64,000 nt of DNA, taken from NCBI GenBank assembly GCA_963850765.1, contig CAWKMN010000009.1, positions 372,001-436,000 of the forward strand, given 5' to 3'. This document shows, piece after piece, positions 34,971 through 43,896 of this stretch; position 1 is the stretch's first letter; every line of letters begins with the position of its first letter. The position numbers and the translations under genes are program-made. The DNA is from CAWKMN01 sp963850765 (GTDB lineage: Bacteria > Chloroflexota > Anaerolineae > Aggregatilineales > Aggregatilineaceae). The notes below the pieces were generated by a model that was given only the letters and a program-made list of their open reading frames with translations, had not been told where the DNA came from and did not search any database.

Positions 34971-35456
34971 ATGATGGCTGATTCCCAAGAGCAGATACAC
35001 GACCCCGAACACGAGACGATTCTTCAGGCGTTCCGCGCGGCGGGCTACCGCGTCACCACGCAGCGATTAGCGCTGCTGGCCGTGCTGCGCGAGCGCGACG
35101 GCTTCCTCCCCGCCGAGGAGATCCACCGGCTTGCCACCCAGGGCGCTGAGGACCTGAGCCTGGCGACGGTCTATCGCACGCTGTCCTTGTTCCGCGAGAT
35201 GGGACTGGTCGAAGGGCGCAACGTGGGCGGCGAGCAGGGGCGCGAGGAATACCGCTTCCGCTCGGTGCGCGAGACCTATACGCTGGTCTGCAAGCGCTGC
35301 GGCGCGATTGTGGCGGTGGAGCCGGACATTATCGACGCCTTCCGCCGCGATGTGACCGCCATGCTCGGCGTGACGATCCTGGGCGCGCACTCCTGTTTTA
35401 TCGGCTACTGCGCCGCCTGCACGGCGATCCTCGCTGAAGAGGAAAGTAACGCCTGA
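34971..35456 (+). CDS. Fur-family transcriptional regulator
   Basis: This 161-residue metal-dependent repressor has the winged-helix DNA-binding half (GYRVTTQRLALLAVLRERDG; LSLATVYRTLSLFREMGLVE) and the metal-binding half with two cysteine pairs (VCKRCGAIVAVEP; YCAACTAILAEEE). The pairs form the structural zinc site. Whether it is Fur (iron), Zur (zinc) or PerR (peroxide) cannot be decided here. The ferric/B12-type uptake operon lies within 2 kb, which fits iron or zinc control. The start is one of two adjacent ATGs. Confidence 0.9.
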   Translation: MMADSQEQIHDPEHETILQAFRAAGYRVTTQRLALLAVLRERDGFLPAEEIHRLATQGAEDLSLATVYRTLSLFREMGLVEGRNVGGEQGREEYRFRSVRETYTLVCKRCGAIVAVEPDIIDAFRRDVTAMLGVTILGAHSCFIGYCAACTAILAEEESNA

Positions 35457-35465
35457 ATCGCTCAT

Positions 35466-36404
35466 TTACAGGAATAGCTCGGCGACAACAGCAAGAACCA
35501 CGACGATCATGAGAACGGTAATGATCAGAGCCACAGCCGCCCTGATTTTATCATCCCGAATTGAAGCATCAGGGGGTTTTGTTTCCGGCGCGCTTCGTTC
35601 CTGTGCGAGATAAACCGCAATCGCCGTTGGCGTTCCCTTCGATACATCCGCCGCAATATCAGCGAAAGTCTGATTCGATTCGTGGCCGATCCCGGTCACA
35701 ACAGGGATTTCGGAACGGCAGATTTCCTCAGCCACCAAAACATCGCTAAATACAGCGAGATCCGCGTTGCGTCCGCCGCCACGAGTCAGCACAATCACGT
35801 CAACCCGATCGTCGCCAGTTTGTTGGTTGAACCACCGGATCATGTCAGCAATTTCACGAGGCGCTTGTTCGCCCTGAACCCGCACATCTTTGAGGGAAAT
35901 CTGAGCAGTGCCCCCATACGCGCGATAATTATTAAAGAAGTCCTCTCTTGCTTCGCTGTGTTTACTTGTGATCAAACCAATGTTTCTCATAGAGTCGGGC
36001 AATGCGCGCTTCGGTTTCGGCCACAGACCTTTTTTCGCCAGACGTGACTGCACATCTTCGTTCAGACGTGGCAGTATGCTTTCAATCCAGTGAGCATCGT
36101 CGACCTCGATCTCAACTCGGGCAGCTTTTTCATAAACATGGAGCGTGCCGAAGACCTGAAGCTCGATATGATTGGCAATTGAGAATGGCAGTTTGGCTTG
36201 CATGCCTTCACGGAGCATGCAGCGAATCGTGAAATTTTCGTCTTCAAGATCGAAATATTCGTGTCCAAGATCAGAGATGAAGTGTTTACGAACAATGCCG
36301 CTGATCCAGAACGGCTTGCCAACTGTCTCGCGTTCGACGATGGCACGAATCCGAGCGTTGGTTTCTCGAACAGTGAATGTTTTTGTGCCGGGTGTTTCGG
36401 TCAT
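35466..36404 (-). CDS. Exonuclease VII large subunit-like protein with C-terminal membrane helix
   Basis: This 312-residue protein matches XseA in its N-terminal OB domain (FTVRETNARIRAIVERETVG; FDLEDENFTIRCML) and catalytic core (NIGLITSKHSEAREDFFNN; VIVLTRGGGRNADLAVFSD; SEIPVVTGIGHESNQTFAD). XseA cuts single-stranded DNA, and the R-G-G-G and G-I-G-H-E segments belong to its active region. The long C-terminal coiled coil that binds XseB in classical XseA is absent. The chain ends in one hydrophobic helix (AVALIITVLMIVVVLAVVA). No xseB is adjacent. Its base composition is lower in GC than its neighbours, suggesting acquisition. Confidence 0.8.
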   Translation of the reverse strand: MTETPGTKTFTVRETNARIRAIVERETVGKPFWISGIVRKHFISDLGHEYFDLEDENFTIRCMLREGMQAKLPFSIANHIELQVFGTLHVYEKAARVEIEVDDAHWIESILPRLNEDVQSRLAKKGLWPKPKRALPDSMRNIGLITSKHSEAREDFFNNYRAYGGTAQISLKDVRVQGEQAPREIADMIRWFNQQTGDDRVDVIVLTRGGGRNADLAVFSDVLVAEEICRSEIPVVTGIGHESNQTFADIAADVSKGTPTAIAVYLAQERSAPETKPPDASIRDDKIRAAVALIITVLMIVVVLAVVAELFL

Positions 36405-36516
36405 AGCCCCTCCTCCCTTTCAACATAACACAGGTTGGGGATTTGCCGCGAGTAGCAGATAAGCCAGAGGTGCCTTTCATGCCATGGAGGCGCGCGGTCG
36501 CTGACGCCGCGGGTTG

Positions 36517-36654
36517 ATGAAGTTTGAGAAAATAAGCGGATAAGGTTGGGTAGGGGCGAACCGGAGTCCGCCCAACGCGGAGCGGCCGCGTGTCGCGCCG
36601 AGCGCGACTGGGAGCACACGAGGTGCTCCCCTACAGCAGCGACGTTATCCGATT
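36517..36654. repeat. 138-bp composite family B element, inverted mate of 56975-57112
   Basis: The stretch holds three hairpins (GGGGCGAACCGGAGTCCGCC, CGCGTGTCGCGCCGAGCGCG, GGGAGCACACGAGGTGCTCC) between ATGAAGTTTGAGAAAATAAG and TTATCCGATT. The reverse complement at 56975-57112 has the same length and is roughly 90% identical. The rest of the 36404-36865 gap shows no gene. Confidence 0.85.
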
Positions 36655-36864
36655 TATAGTCGGAACCGTATTAACGTCCGGCGTCGCCCGCGAGCCAAAC
36701 CGAAATACACCCATGAGTTAACCCATCCTATAAACTGTCTTTTAGGCTCCCCTACGCTTCCCCTACGCTCACCCCACACGCGCCGTCGTCCATCCCAACG
36801 TTTCCCCGCGACCCGCGCCGCCCGCTTTTTGGACCCGCCGGGAGCTTGGTATACACTCTCTCTC

Positions 36865-38274
36865 ATGAATGCACAGACGAAGTCTTCATCCATCCTGGTG
36901 CTCCCGCTGCTAATCCTGATCGCACTGGCGCTAAGCGCGTGCGGCGAACCTGACCCGATCATCGTGTATGTCACGCCGACGCCAGTCGTCGAGCCATCGG
37001 AAACCGCGACGCCGCCCGATGACGACGGCATGCTCATGGGCGCGAATCTTGATCTGTACCAGGAAACCCCAACGCCGGCCCCGTCCGGCGGGCCGTTTGG
37101 CCCCATCGTCGGGCCGAACTACACCCCCGCGCCGCTGCATACGCCGCTGCCCGACATGGTGAAAGAACGCCCCTGCGGATTAACCATCACCGGGGCCCAG
37201 GTGGCCCTGTTCCAGTCACCGGATCCGACCAGCACGCCGGCCGGAGTCGCCTACGAACGGGATGCGCTTCAGGTCTTGCAGGTCAGCACGGACGCGGCCG
37301 GGAATCGCTGGGCGCAGACGCCGCGCGGCTGGCTCGCCATGACCGACGCCGGCACGGAAATCGCCCGGCTGGATCATGTCCGCGCCTGCGATATTCTGAT
37401 GGGTGTCACGCCCAAATTGACGCTGCTCGGCCTGCACGTTCTGAACGGCACCAGCGATCAGGCCGTGCTGTCGTTCGTGCGCCGCATGGCCGAGAGCGGC
37501 CACCCGGTCAGCACGATCAAGGGTCTGAACAGCAGCGAGAATCTGCTCAACGAAATCGAAACCACCTCGCCTGAAACCGTGACGGTCTACCGCTCTCTGC
37601 TGTCGGGGGATGGCTTTGGCGACTGCCCGGTGGATGTGCGCGAAGAGCCTGATCCCGCCGAGACCGCGCGGCGCTGGATGAACGGACTCGAAGAATACTG
37701 GGGCATGGTCAACGCCGATTTTTACGAGGTCATCAACGAATGTCCGGCGGGCTTGCAGTGGATCAACGATTTCATGATCGAGGTCATGAAGATCGCCAAT
37801 GAGCGCGGGCGCTGTTTGCTGCTGTTCTCGTTCCCTGGCGGCCACCCGGATTTGCAGAGCTTCAACACGATCCTGCCCGCCTACCAGTACGCACTGGATC
37901 ACCCCTGCCAGCCCGGCCGGACGCACGGCATTTCGCTGCACGCCTACAGCATGGAAGATGGCAAGATGTTATCCGAGGCGGATGTGTGGGTCGCGCGGCG
38001 GCACGAGATCATCTACGAGCGCCTGCTCGAAACACTGCCCGCAGCCGCCAATCTCCCCGTTTACCTGACCGAAGTCGGCATCGGTGGGGGGCAGACCTTC
38101 CCCGGCTGCGATACGGTCATCAAAGACGCCCTGCTGTATACGTACCAACTCGAAACCGCGCCATATATCAAGGGTTTCCACCTGTGGAGCGTTGGCACCG
38201 GCACCGGCTGGTATGACATCACCGACTGCCTGCCCGCCCTGGCCGATGAGCTGATCCGCTACTACAGCGATTAG
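36865..38274 (+). CDS. Lipoprotein with clan GH-A glycosidase-like domain
   Basis: A lipoprotein signal (SILVLPLLILIALALSACGE, lipobox LSAC) is followed by a Thr/Pro-rich linker and a small SH3-like segment (GLTITGAQVALFQSPDPTST). The C-terminal 280 residues resemble a TIM-barrel glycosidase of clan GH-A. Candidate catalytic acids are in VINECPAG (acid/base) and VYLTEVGIGG (nucleophile), at strand ends as expected. GISLHAYSM and FHLWSVGTGTGWYD fit the same fold. The substrate is unknown. A related protein lies at the right edge (62700 on). The ATG at 36865 is chosen; the frame extends further upstream without support. Confidence 0.75.
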   Translation: MNAQTKSSSILVLPLLILIALALSACGEPDPIIVYVTPTPVVEPSETATPPDDDGMLMGANLDLYQETPTPAPSGGPFGPIVGPNYTPAPLHTPLPDMVKERPCGLTITGAQVALFQSPDPTSTPAGVAYERDALQVLQVSTDAAGNRWAQTPRGWLAMTDAGTEIARLDHVRACDILMGVTPKLTLLGLHVLNGTSDQAVLSFVRRMAESGHPVSTIKGLNSSENLLNEIETTSPETVTVYRSLLSGDGFGDCPVDVREEPDPAETARRWMNGLEEYWGMVNADFYEVINECPAGLQWINDFMIEVMKIANERGRCLLLFSFPGGHPDLQSFNTILPAYQYALDHPCQPGRTHGISLHAYSMEDGKMLSEADVWVARRHEIIYERLLETLPAAANLPVYLTEVGIGGGQTFPGCDTVIKDALLYTYQLETAPYIKGFHLWSVGTGTGWYDITDCLPALADELIRYYSD

Positions 38275-38292
38275 CAGTCCCCTGCCAAATTA

Positions 38293-38392
38293 GCCTCACC
38301 CCCTGCCCCCTGTCCACGCGTGGAGAGGGGAGACCGCACGCCGATCAAGCCCCCTCTCCATCTCATGGAGAGGGGATTTAGGGGTGAGGCTG
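38293..38392. repeat. Family C repeat
   Basis: GCCTCACCCCCTGCCCCCTG, CGCGTGGAGAGGGG and TCATGGAGAGGGGATTTAG then GGGTGAGGC form a complete copy downstream of the glycosidase-like gene. Confidence 0.85.
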
Positions 38393-38537
38393 CAAATAAA
38401 CTATAAAATCCCCATAAAAAACCCGTGCCGATGCGCCCCCGGTCACGCTGTGGTCACGCTGAAAGACGAAACTGAGGATAACCAGCGCACCATGAGGGAC
38501 TTTCATCAAAAAGTGTGGCGCTGCAAGTCCGCCTGCA

Positions 38538-38543
38538 TATAAT
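38538..38543 (+). promoter_or_regulatory. -10 promoter box of the PPC gene
   Basis: A perfect TATAAT lies 54 bases before the chosen ATG. No matching -35 box is seen at 16-18 bases upstream, so the start may depend on an activator. Confidence 0.45.
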
Positions 38544-38596
38544 CGGTAGTGGTGCCAAACGCGCACTCAAAGTCCACAAACGGGAGGAAATCAGGT

Positions 38597-40057
38597 ATGT
38601 TGTCACGTCAGGTTACTCGTTGGTTTACGTTGGCGCTGGTCGTCATGATGGCGGCGGCGCTGGCCCCGGCGGTGGGTGTGAGCCATGCTGCCGGCGGCGT
38701 GCTCGCTTATGGCGATGTGGTCAACGGACAGATCAGCAACGCCACCTATTTTGAAGCCTGGGAGTTTGAAGGCAGCAAGGGCGATCACGTCGAGATCTTG
38801 ATGGAAGGCGACGGCAAGCTCGACCCCTACCTGGGAGTCATCGAAGCGGCCTCGGAACAGGTCTTGGCGGAAGATGACGACAGCGCCGGCAACAGCAATG
38901 CCTATATCGAAATGACTCTGCCTTCGAGTGGGTCATTTGTCATCGTCGCCACCCGCTACAATCTGGACGCGGGCACCAGCCAGGGCGGCTACACCCTGTC
39001 GCTGGCCGGCGGCGGCAACACCACCACCACGACCTCGACCGTCTCCAACACGTCGCCGTCTGAGCCCCAGGAAATTGACGCGGGCGTATGGTACATGGGC
39101 GACGCGTCGACGACCGAAGCGATGAGCGGCTCGATTGAAAATGACGCCTTTGCCCAGCTCTACTCGGTCGAGCTTGAGGCGGGCAGCGAATTTGTCGCCG
39201 CCATGTTCGCGGATGGCAGCTCGCTCGACCCGTACCTGATCCTCATGACCGAAGACGGTGATGTGCTGGCTGAAGATGACGACAGCGGCGCGGATATTGA
39301 AGGCGCGGGCAAGAGTGATGCCTTGATTTATGCGGTAGTGCCCGACAGCGGCGTGTACTTCATCGCGGCGACCCGTGCTGGCGTCGCGCAGGGTAAGACG
39401 ACGGGCGCGTATGCCCTGATCGCGGGCATCCCCGAGGCGTCGCAGGACGACCCGGTGGACGAGCCGGAACCCGTATCCAACGAAGAACTGCCGCCGGGCG
39501 TGGAAGCCATGGGCATGATCGAAGTCGGCCAGACGGGCCAGGGCACGATCGGCAGCGACAGTTACTTCCACCTCTACGCTTTTGAGGGTCAGGCCGGCCA
39601 GCAGGTCACGATCACCATGCGCAGCGCTGGCAGTCTGGATGCCTACCTGGGCATCATCGACCCCAACGACGAAGTGATTGCCGAGGACGATGACAGCGGC
39701 GGCGGCACGGACGCGCAGATCTCGCTCCGTCTGCCCGAAAGCGGTGTGTATGTCATCGTGGCGACTCGCAACGGTATGGACGCCGGCACGAGCGAAGGTG
39801 ATTACACGCTCGAAGTGGTCGAGGGTACGCCCGAAGCGCCCGAAGGCCAGACCGGCATCGGTGGGTTCGGCGGCCTGCCCGGTCGCGCGGTCCAGGTCGA
39901 GGAAGGCCAGACGCTCTACCTGCGTGGCACTGGTGCATCCGAAGACCAGGCCAAGAACTCGCCGGTGGAGCAGTTTGTCCAGGGCAGCACCCTGCCCGGT
40001 CGCTCCAACCCGATTGACGCCGTGCAGCGTGGGTTCACCCCCATCATCCGTCGCTAA
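38597..40057 (+). CDS. Secreted protein with three tandem PPC-like domains
   Basis: A signal peptide (FTLALVVMMAAALAPAVGVS, cleaved near SHAAG) leads to three repeats of about 115-125 residues, each like the bacterial pre-peptidase C-terminal (PPC) domain. The signature recurs as KLDPYLGVIEAASEQVLAED, LDPYLILMTEDGDVLAED and LDAYLGIIDPNDEVIAED, each followed by acidic D-D-S residues that could bind calcium. Each repeat ends in VYxIxATR. The last 60 residues are Gly/Pro-rich. No peptidase domain is present, so it is a stand-alone adhesive or surface protein. The ATG at 38597 follows GGGAGGAAATC; a strong terminator follows. Confidence 0.85.
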   Translation: MLSRQVTRWFTLALVVMMAAALAPAVGVSHAAGGVLAYGDVVNGQISNATYFEAWEFEGSKGDHVEILMEGDGKLDPYLGVIEAASEQVLAEDDDSAGNSNAYIEMTLPSSGSFVIVATRYNLDAGTSQGGYTLSLAGGGNTTTTTSTVSNTSPSEPQEIDAGVWYMGDASTTEAMSGSIENDAFAQLYSVELEAGSEFVAAMFADGSSLDPYLILMTEDGDVLAEDDDSGADIEGAGKSDALIYAVVPDSGVYFIAATRAGVAQGKTTGAYALIAGIPEASQDDPVDEPEPVSNEELPPGVEAMGMIEVGQTGQGTIGSDSYFHLYAFEGQAGQQVTITMRSAGSLDAYLGIIDPNDEVIAEDDDSGGGTDAQISLRLPESGVYVIVATRNGMDAGTSEGDYTLEVVEGTPEAPEGQTGIGGFGGLPGRAVQVEEGQTLYLRGTGASEDQAKNSPVEQFVQGSTLPGRSNPIDAVQRGFTPIIRR

Positions 40058-40103
40058 TTGATCGATGGCCGGGAAACCGGCCGCGCAGCGAACATCCCAT
40101 TCT

Positions 40104-40131
40104 GTCCCCTCCAACCGAGGGGACTTTTTTT
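40104..40131 (+). terminator. Rho-independent terminator of the PPC gene
   Basis: The perfect 8-bp stem GTCCCCTC/GAGGGGAC around CAACC is followed by seven T, 47 bases after the stop codon. Confidence 0.9.
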
Positions 40132-40170
40132 CCAGATGTAGAGCTGCACCGTCTGTAATGGCGAGTATTT

Positions 40171-40628
40171 CGTAGGGGCGTATCGCCATACGCCCCCACC
40201 GATTGCGAGGGCATGATGGAAATTCAGTATCCGGTGCAAAAACTCGGGGTGTGATTGAGAGATCGCCTGCGAAGACGCCGGACGTTAAAACGGTCCGGCT
40301 GTGTTCCAAAAAGTCCGCTGAAGGGACTCCTGTCCAGCCCCTTCAGCGGGCTTCCAGGTTTCTACAATAGCCGCGCGGTTTATGCTGTTTAACAATTAAG
40401 CGCGGAAATAAAATACAGGCCTCACCCCCCGGCCCCCTCTCCAGCCGAGCTAGAGAGGGGGAGAGCGGCGCCGCCCTTTTCCCTCGCCCTGGCTTGGCCG
40501 GGGAGAGGGCAGGGTGAGGGGCGTTTAATCCGGCCCAATTTGTAAAACCGCATCAACCCGCGGCGTCATGCTGCTCCCTGTCTGCTGATCTCTGACTCAC
40601 GACTCAAAACTCATGACTCACAACCCAT
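40171..40628. repeat. Repeat cluster, families B, D, C and F
   Basis: This gap of about 575 bases holds a B palindrome (40171-40199), a D copy (40268-40385: CGGACGTTAAAACGGTCCGG, AAAAAGTCCGC, CCCCTTCAGCGGGC), a C copy (40419-40520) and F units (GACTCACGACTCAAAACTC). The terminator at 40104 aside, no gene is visible. Confidence 0.85.
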
Positions 40629-40631
40629 GAT

Positions 40632-41162
40632 TTACCACCCCAGCCGTGCCTGCAAGCGCTCGATCACGTGGTAGATAATGGGGCACGACCCCGCGCCGCG
40701 CGCGATTTCAGGATACAACCAGCGGAAATCGGGCGTCAGGGCAGGATAATCGCGGCAGGACTGCGGGCGGTACGCATACACCGAGCAGAGCTTATGGCGC
40801 ATCAGGGGACAGGGCGAACAGCGGAACACACCCCACTCGCCCTGCTGCTCCCCGGCAGTTTGATCCACGTAGGACGCGATCACATGGTCGGGCGGCAGGT
40901 TGAGCGCGGCCGCCAGCGGGGGAATATCAGCGGGCGTCAGGCCCACGACCAGCGATCGGCAGCAGTTGCCGCAGGCGGTGCAGTCGATCTGGGGGATCAC
41001 GTCGGCGGCGATGGCGTTCACCAGCGCGTCAAGCTCGGAATCAGAGCGCCCCTCGCGATCCCACATGATGTCGAGGTAGTGACCGAAGGCTTCATAATCG
41101 TCGCGGCACTGCCGGGCCTGCGCGGCGATCGCGGCCAGATCGGTTTCCAGCGGTCCCGTCAT
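40632..41162 (-). CDS. YkgJ-family cysteine cluster protein
   Basis: This 176-residue protein has the CxxCGxCC motif of the YkgJ zinc/iron-chelating family (IDCTACGNCCRSLVVGL), then FRCSPCPLMRHKLCSVYAYR and PQSCRDYPALTP. The paired cysteines likely bind an iron-sulfur cluster or zinc. Its molecular role is not established. It follows the 99-residue gene by three bases on the same strand, so the two are co-transcribed. Confidence 0.85.
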   Translation of the reverse strand: MTGPLETDLAAIAAQARQCRDDYEAFGHYLDIMWDREGRSDSELDALVNAIAADVIPQIDCTACGNCCRSLVVGLTPADIPPLAAALNLPPDHVIASYVDQTAGEQQGEWGVFRCSPCPLMRHKLCSVYAYRPQSCRDYPALTPDFRWLYPEIARGAGSCPIIYHVIERLQARLGW

Positions 41163-41165
41163 GGG

Positions 41166-41465
41166 CTAGTCGGGGGCCTGACCTTCTCGCTTGGCCCGTT
41201 CGGCGCGCTGCTCGATCTGACCCAGAATCTCGGCAAAAGTTTCGCTCAGAAAATTCGTTAGCTCATCCGATTCTTCGAGTTCTTCTTTCGCGACTTGGCG
41301 CATGGTGGCGATAAACGTCTCGCGGTTGATGATCCCCTGCTGGATCAGCATGCGGGCCAGGGATTTCGCAATCACAAAACCATCCACGCCGCGCGCGCCC
41401 AGGCTGGCCAGGCCGCCGAACAGGTCGCCAAAAATTTCTTGAGTGGTCCGAATATCGTCTTGCAC
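41166..41465 (-). CDS. Hypothetical small helical protein
   Basis: I do not recognise this 99-residue protein. It is predicted to be mostly helical and charged (FGDLFGGLASLGARGVDGFV; LARMLIQQGIINRETFIATM; ELTNFLSETFAEILGQIEQR) without signal or membrane segments. The spacing of three bases to the YkgJ gene suggests an operon and joint function, but the sequence gives no further clue. Confidence 0.7.
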   Translation of the reverse strand: MQDDIRTTQEIFGDLFGGLASLGARGVDGFVIAKSLARMLIQQGIINRETFIATMRQVAKEELEESDELTNFLSETFAEILGQIEQRAERAKREGQAPD

Positions 41466-41594
41466 GCGACTTCTCTCCTCATAGTCCGGTCCAGGCGCTC
41501 CATTGTAACGCGAACTCCGCGACTTCGCTCCTGTACTTTGGTATCAGTTGCCCAGCCCGGATCGTGGGGATACCATAAGATACCAAGACGGTTT

Positions 41595-41700
41595 ACCCCT
41601 ATCCCCGTCCGACCTTTGGTCGGCACCCTTCCCCGCGCGCGGAGAAAGGGCAGGCCTAGGTCCTCTCCGTTTACGGAGAGGGATTAAGGGAGGGGTCAAT
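41595..41700. repeat. Family C repeat
   Basis: CCCTTCCCCGCGCGCGGAGA, CTCTCCGTTTACGGAGAG and GGATTAAGGGAGGGGTCAA form a diverged copy between divergently transcribed genes. Confidence 0.7.
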
Positions 41701-41735
41701 CGGCAGGTCAAGTCACACATCACAAGGGGCACATC

Positions 41736-42875
41736 ATGCTGGATCGCCGCACGCGTATCTTGCGCTGGATTTTTCGCTTTCTGGGCTGGCTGGTGGTGCG
41801 GACACTCACCCGCACCTCGATTACCGGGCGCGAGCATCTCAACACCGCCGGGCCGGTGATCTTTGCCGCCAACCACACCTCGACCTTTGACGCTCTGCTG
41901 CTGATCACGCTGCTGCCGCCGGATACCACGCTTATCGGGCCGGGCGATTTCCCGCTGCTCTGGCCGGCGAATTGGGTGGTGAAATGGGCGGGTCTGATCC
42001 TGATGAAGCGCGGCTCGGTGGACCGGGAAGGGCTGAAGCGCATGATCGATCCGCTCAAGGCCGGGGGGCGGCTGGCGATGTTCCCCGATGGTGGAACGTG
42101 GGAGAAACCGATCGAGGACGTGAAATCGGGCGCGAACTACCTGTCGCATGCGACGGGCGCGCGGATCGTGCCGATGGGCTTTGGCGGCACCTACCAGATC
42201 TGGACGCGGATCCTGCGCCTGCAATTCCCGCGCGTGACGGTGCGGATCGGATCGCCGCTGCCGCCGACCACCGTCTCCGAGGATCGCAAGCGCCGCCAGG
42301 ACGATCTCCAGGCTGCCGCCGTCGATCTGATGCGCCGGATTTATGATCTGCTCCCGGTGGATACGCGGGCGCACTATGACCGTCAGGGCCGGCTGGAATT
42401 CAGCGGCGCGCTGCGCTTCCGGCCAGACAATCGGCCCGTGCCGGATGTGTCATTCGATGCACTGGCGGAACTTGTCAGCAAGCCCAATCTGTTCAGCCCG
42501 CTCTACCGGAATGCGCGGCTTCCGGTGCGGCCGTTTGCGCGCGCGGGGCGCTACGTGCCCGCCCGGCAGATGAAGCGCGCGGCGGATGCCCTGCACGCGG
42601 CTTTCAGTGCGGGCGATTTTGCCGGCTATCTCGAATACCGCCTGGGCGAGACGAAAGCCGCCGAGATCCGCACGGCGCTGGCGGCAATCAGCGCGTCGAT
42701 CGATGGCGCGGGCGATGGGATACAGGTGGCGTTTGTGCCGCGCGTGGTGGAGAAGCTCACCGGGGAATCGAATCCCCCGGCACCGAGTAATACCATGCTC
42801 CCCCTCTCCGCGCGTGGCAAGCGTGCTGGTCACGCCGGGGGGCGGGGTGAGGTAAAGCTGACGGCTGACCGCTGA
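41736..42875 (+). CDS. 1-acyl-glycerol-3-phosphate acyltransferase-like protein (PlsC)
   Basis: This membrane-associated acyltransferase carries the NHxxxxD motif (FAANHTSTFDALL) and a second block FPDGGTWEKP (the EGTR-type block, degenerate). It probably adds a fatty acyl chain to lysophosphatidate or a related lysolipid. The domain covers residues 20-215; the next 160 are helical and unassigned. The ATG at 41736 has no clear ribosome site. The last 33 residues (from PPAPSNTMLPLSARG) are encoded by a family C repeat, so the ancestral protein probably ended near residue 345. Confidence 0.8.
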   Translation: MLDRRTRILRWIFRFLGWLVVRTLTRTSITGREHLNTAGPVIFAANHTSTFDALLLITLLPPDTTLIGPGDFPLLWPANWVVKWAGLILMKRGSVDREGLKRMIDPLKAGGRLAMFPDGGTWEKPIEDVKSGANYLSHATGARIVPMGFGGTYQIWTRILRLQFPRVTVRIGSPLPPTTVSEDRKRRQDDLQAAAVDLMRRIYDLLPVDTRAHYDRQGRLEFSGALRFRPDNRPVPDVSFDALAELVSKPNLFSPLYRNARLPVRPFARAGRYVPARQMKRAADALHAAFSAGDFAGYLEYRLGETKAAEIRTALAAISASIDGAGDGIQVAFVPRVVEKLTGESNPPAPSNTMLPLSARGKRAGHAGGRGEVKLTADR

Positions 42876-42895
42876 AAGCTGACCGCTGCTTGCGG
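42797..42895. repeat. Family C and F sequences inside the PlsC 3' end
   Basis: CTCCCCCTCTCCGCGCGTGG and GGGGGGCGGGGTGAGGTAAA are followed by F units (CTGACGGCTGACCGCTGAAA). The reading frame continues through both and stops at 42875. Confidence 0.8.
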
Positions 42896-42909
42896 TGCCG
42901 GGACTGAGG

Positions 42910-43713
42910 CTAATTCCCCTTCCAACTCGTTTCGGTGTCCGTACCGGCCGGCGCGCTGGAATCCATCACCTCGAAGGTCGTCTGTGACATGAGTTGACCG
43001 TCGAGCAGCAGCTCGACCGTCCAATCGCCCGCCTCGAACGCGCCGCTGTTGGGCACAATCGAGCAGTACGCGCAGATGTTAAAGTAGTCCTGATTCGGAA
43101 TCCAGCATTCGACGTCGTCAATGTACAACTCGCCGTTGACCGTCCATTTGGCGCTGAGCTGCGAGCCGGAGGGCAGGAAATCGATCCGCGTATTGACATA
43201 GATCGTGTCTTCGGCGGGATCAAACACGGAGGTGACGCCCACCGCGCAATCCGACGAATTGAGATCGGTCGCGGTCACCGTCTGCGAGAACTGCGTCAGA
43301 CCATTGCCCGCCGTCGTGCTCGTACCCGGCGTCGGGGTGATGGCTCCACCACCCGCGATCGGCGTGTCCTGGGGCTGGATCTGCGGGCCGGGCCCGACCG
43401 CCGCCACATCGGGCGCGGCGGGGGTGATCTGAACGCCGGCTGAGCCGCCCATTTCGAGCACGGTGAGAGTCGCCCGTGCGGCCAGCGATTTGTTCTCGGC
43501 CTGGCTCAGCCGGGCCTGTAACACCACGTTTTGCGTGGCGTACTGTTCCAGTGCAATAACCGTCAAGAGCGGGGTACCAATCGCGTCTATCGTGGCCTGA
43601 TACTGGGCGTTTTTGGTCTCCAGTTCGTCGACTTTAGCGCCGCTGATGGTATCGCAGGCGCTGATAACTGCGGCGATCAACGCCAACGCTAGTACACGGT
43701 ACGAAAAACGCAT
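42910..43713 (-). CDS. Lipoprotein of unknown function
   Basis: A lipoprotein signal (VLALALIAAVISACDTISGA, lipobox ISAC) leads to a coiled-coil-like helix (DELETKNAQYQATIDAIG; VVLQARLSQAENKSLAARA), a Thr/Pro-rich linker, and a beta-rich C-terminal domain of about 120 residues. That domain has three cysteines in VECWIPNQDYFNICAYCS. I do not recognise the domain. It is convergent with plsC, 34 bases away, and monocistronic. Confidence 0.6.
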   Translation of the reverse strand: MRFSYRVLALALIAAVISACDTISGAKVDELETKNAQYQATIDAIGTPLLTVIALEQYATQNVVLQARLSQAENKSLAARATLTVLEMGGSAGVQITPAAPDVAAVGPGPQIQPQDTPIAGGGAITPTPGTSTTAGNGLTQFSQTVTATDLNSSDCAVGVTSVFDPAEDTIYVNTRIDFLPSGSQLSAKWTVNGELYIDDVECWIPNQDYFNICAYCSIVPNSGAFEAGDWTVELLLDGQLMSQTTFEVMDSSAPAGTDTETSWKGN

Positions 43714-43841
43714 GAGTTACTCCTTCGACAACGTAAACCGACGGCACCCCCTTTGATCCAACGCCCCTAGTGTAACGCAAAAGCACCAACCTGTCTTCCC
43801 GATGAATGATCGGCGATTGGTTACACGGGATGAAGCCCCCA

Positions 43842-43875
43842 TAAAAAGAAAAGCCCCGTGTTGGGCACGGGGCTT
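43842..43875 (-). terminator. Rho-independent terminator of the Flp pilin gene
   Basis: A perfect 10-bp stem (AAGCCCCGTG with CACGGGGCTT) around a 5-base loop is followed on the minus strand by TTTTCTTTTT. Confidence 0.9.
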
Positions 43876-43896
43876 CCTTCGATAAGACAGGTTGGA

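Noticed and set aside
38933..40309. 458-codon frame opposite the PPC gene
   Set aside because: Shadow frame; the sense gene has a strong ribosome site and terminator.
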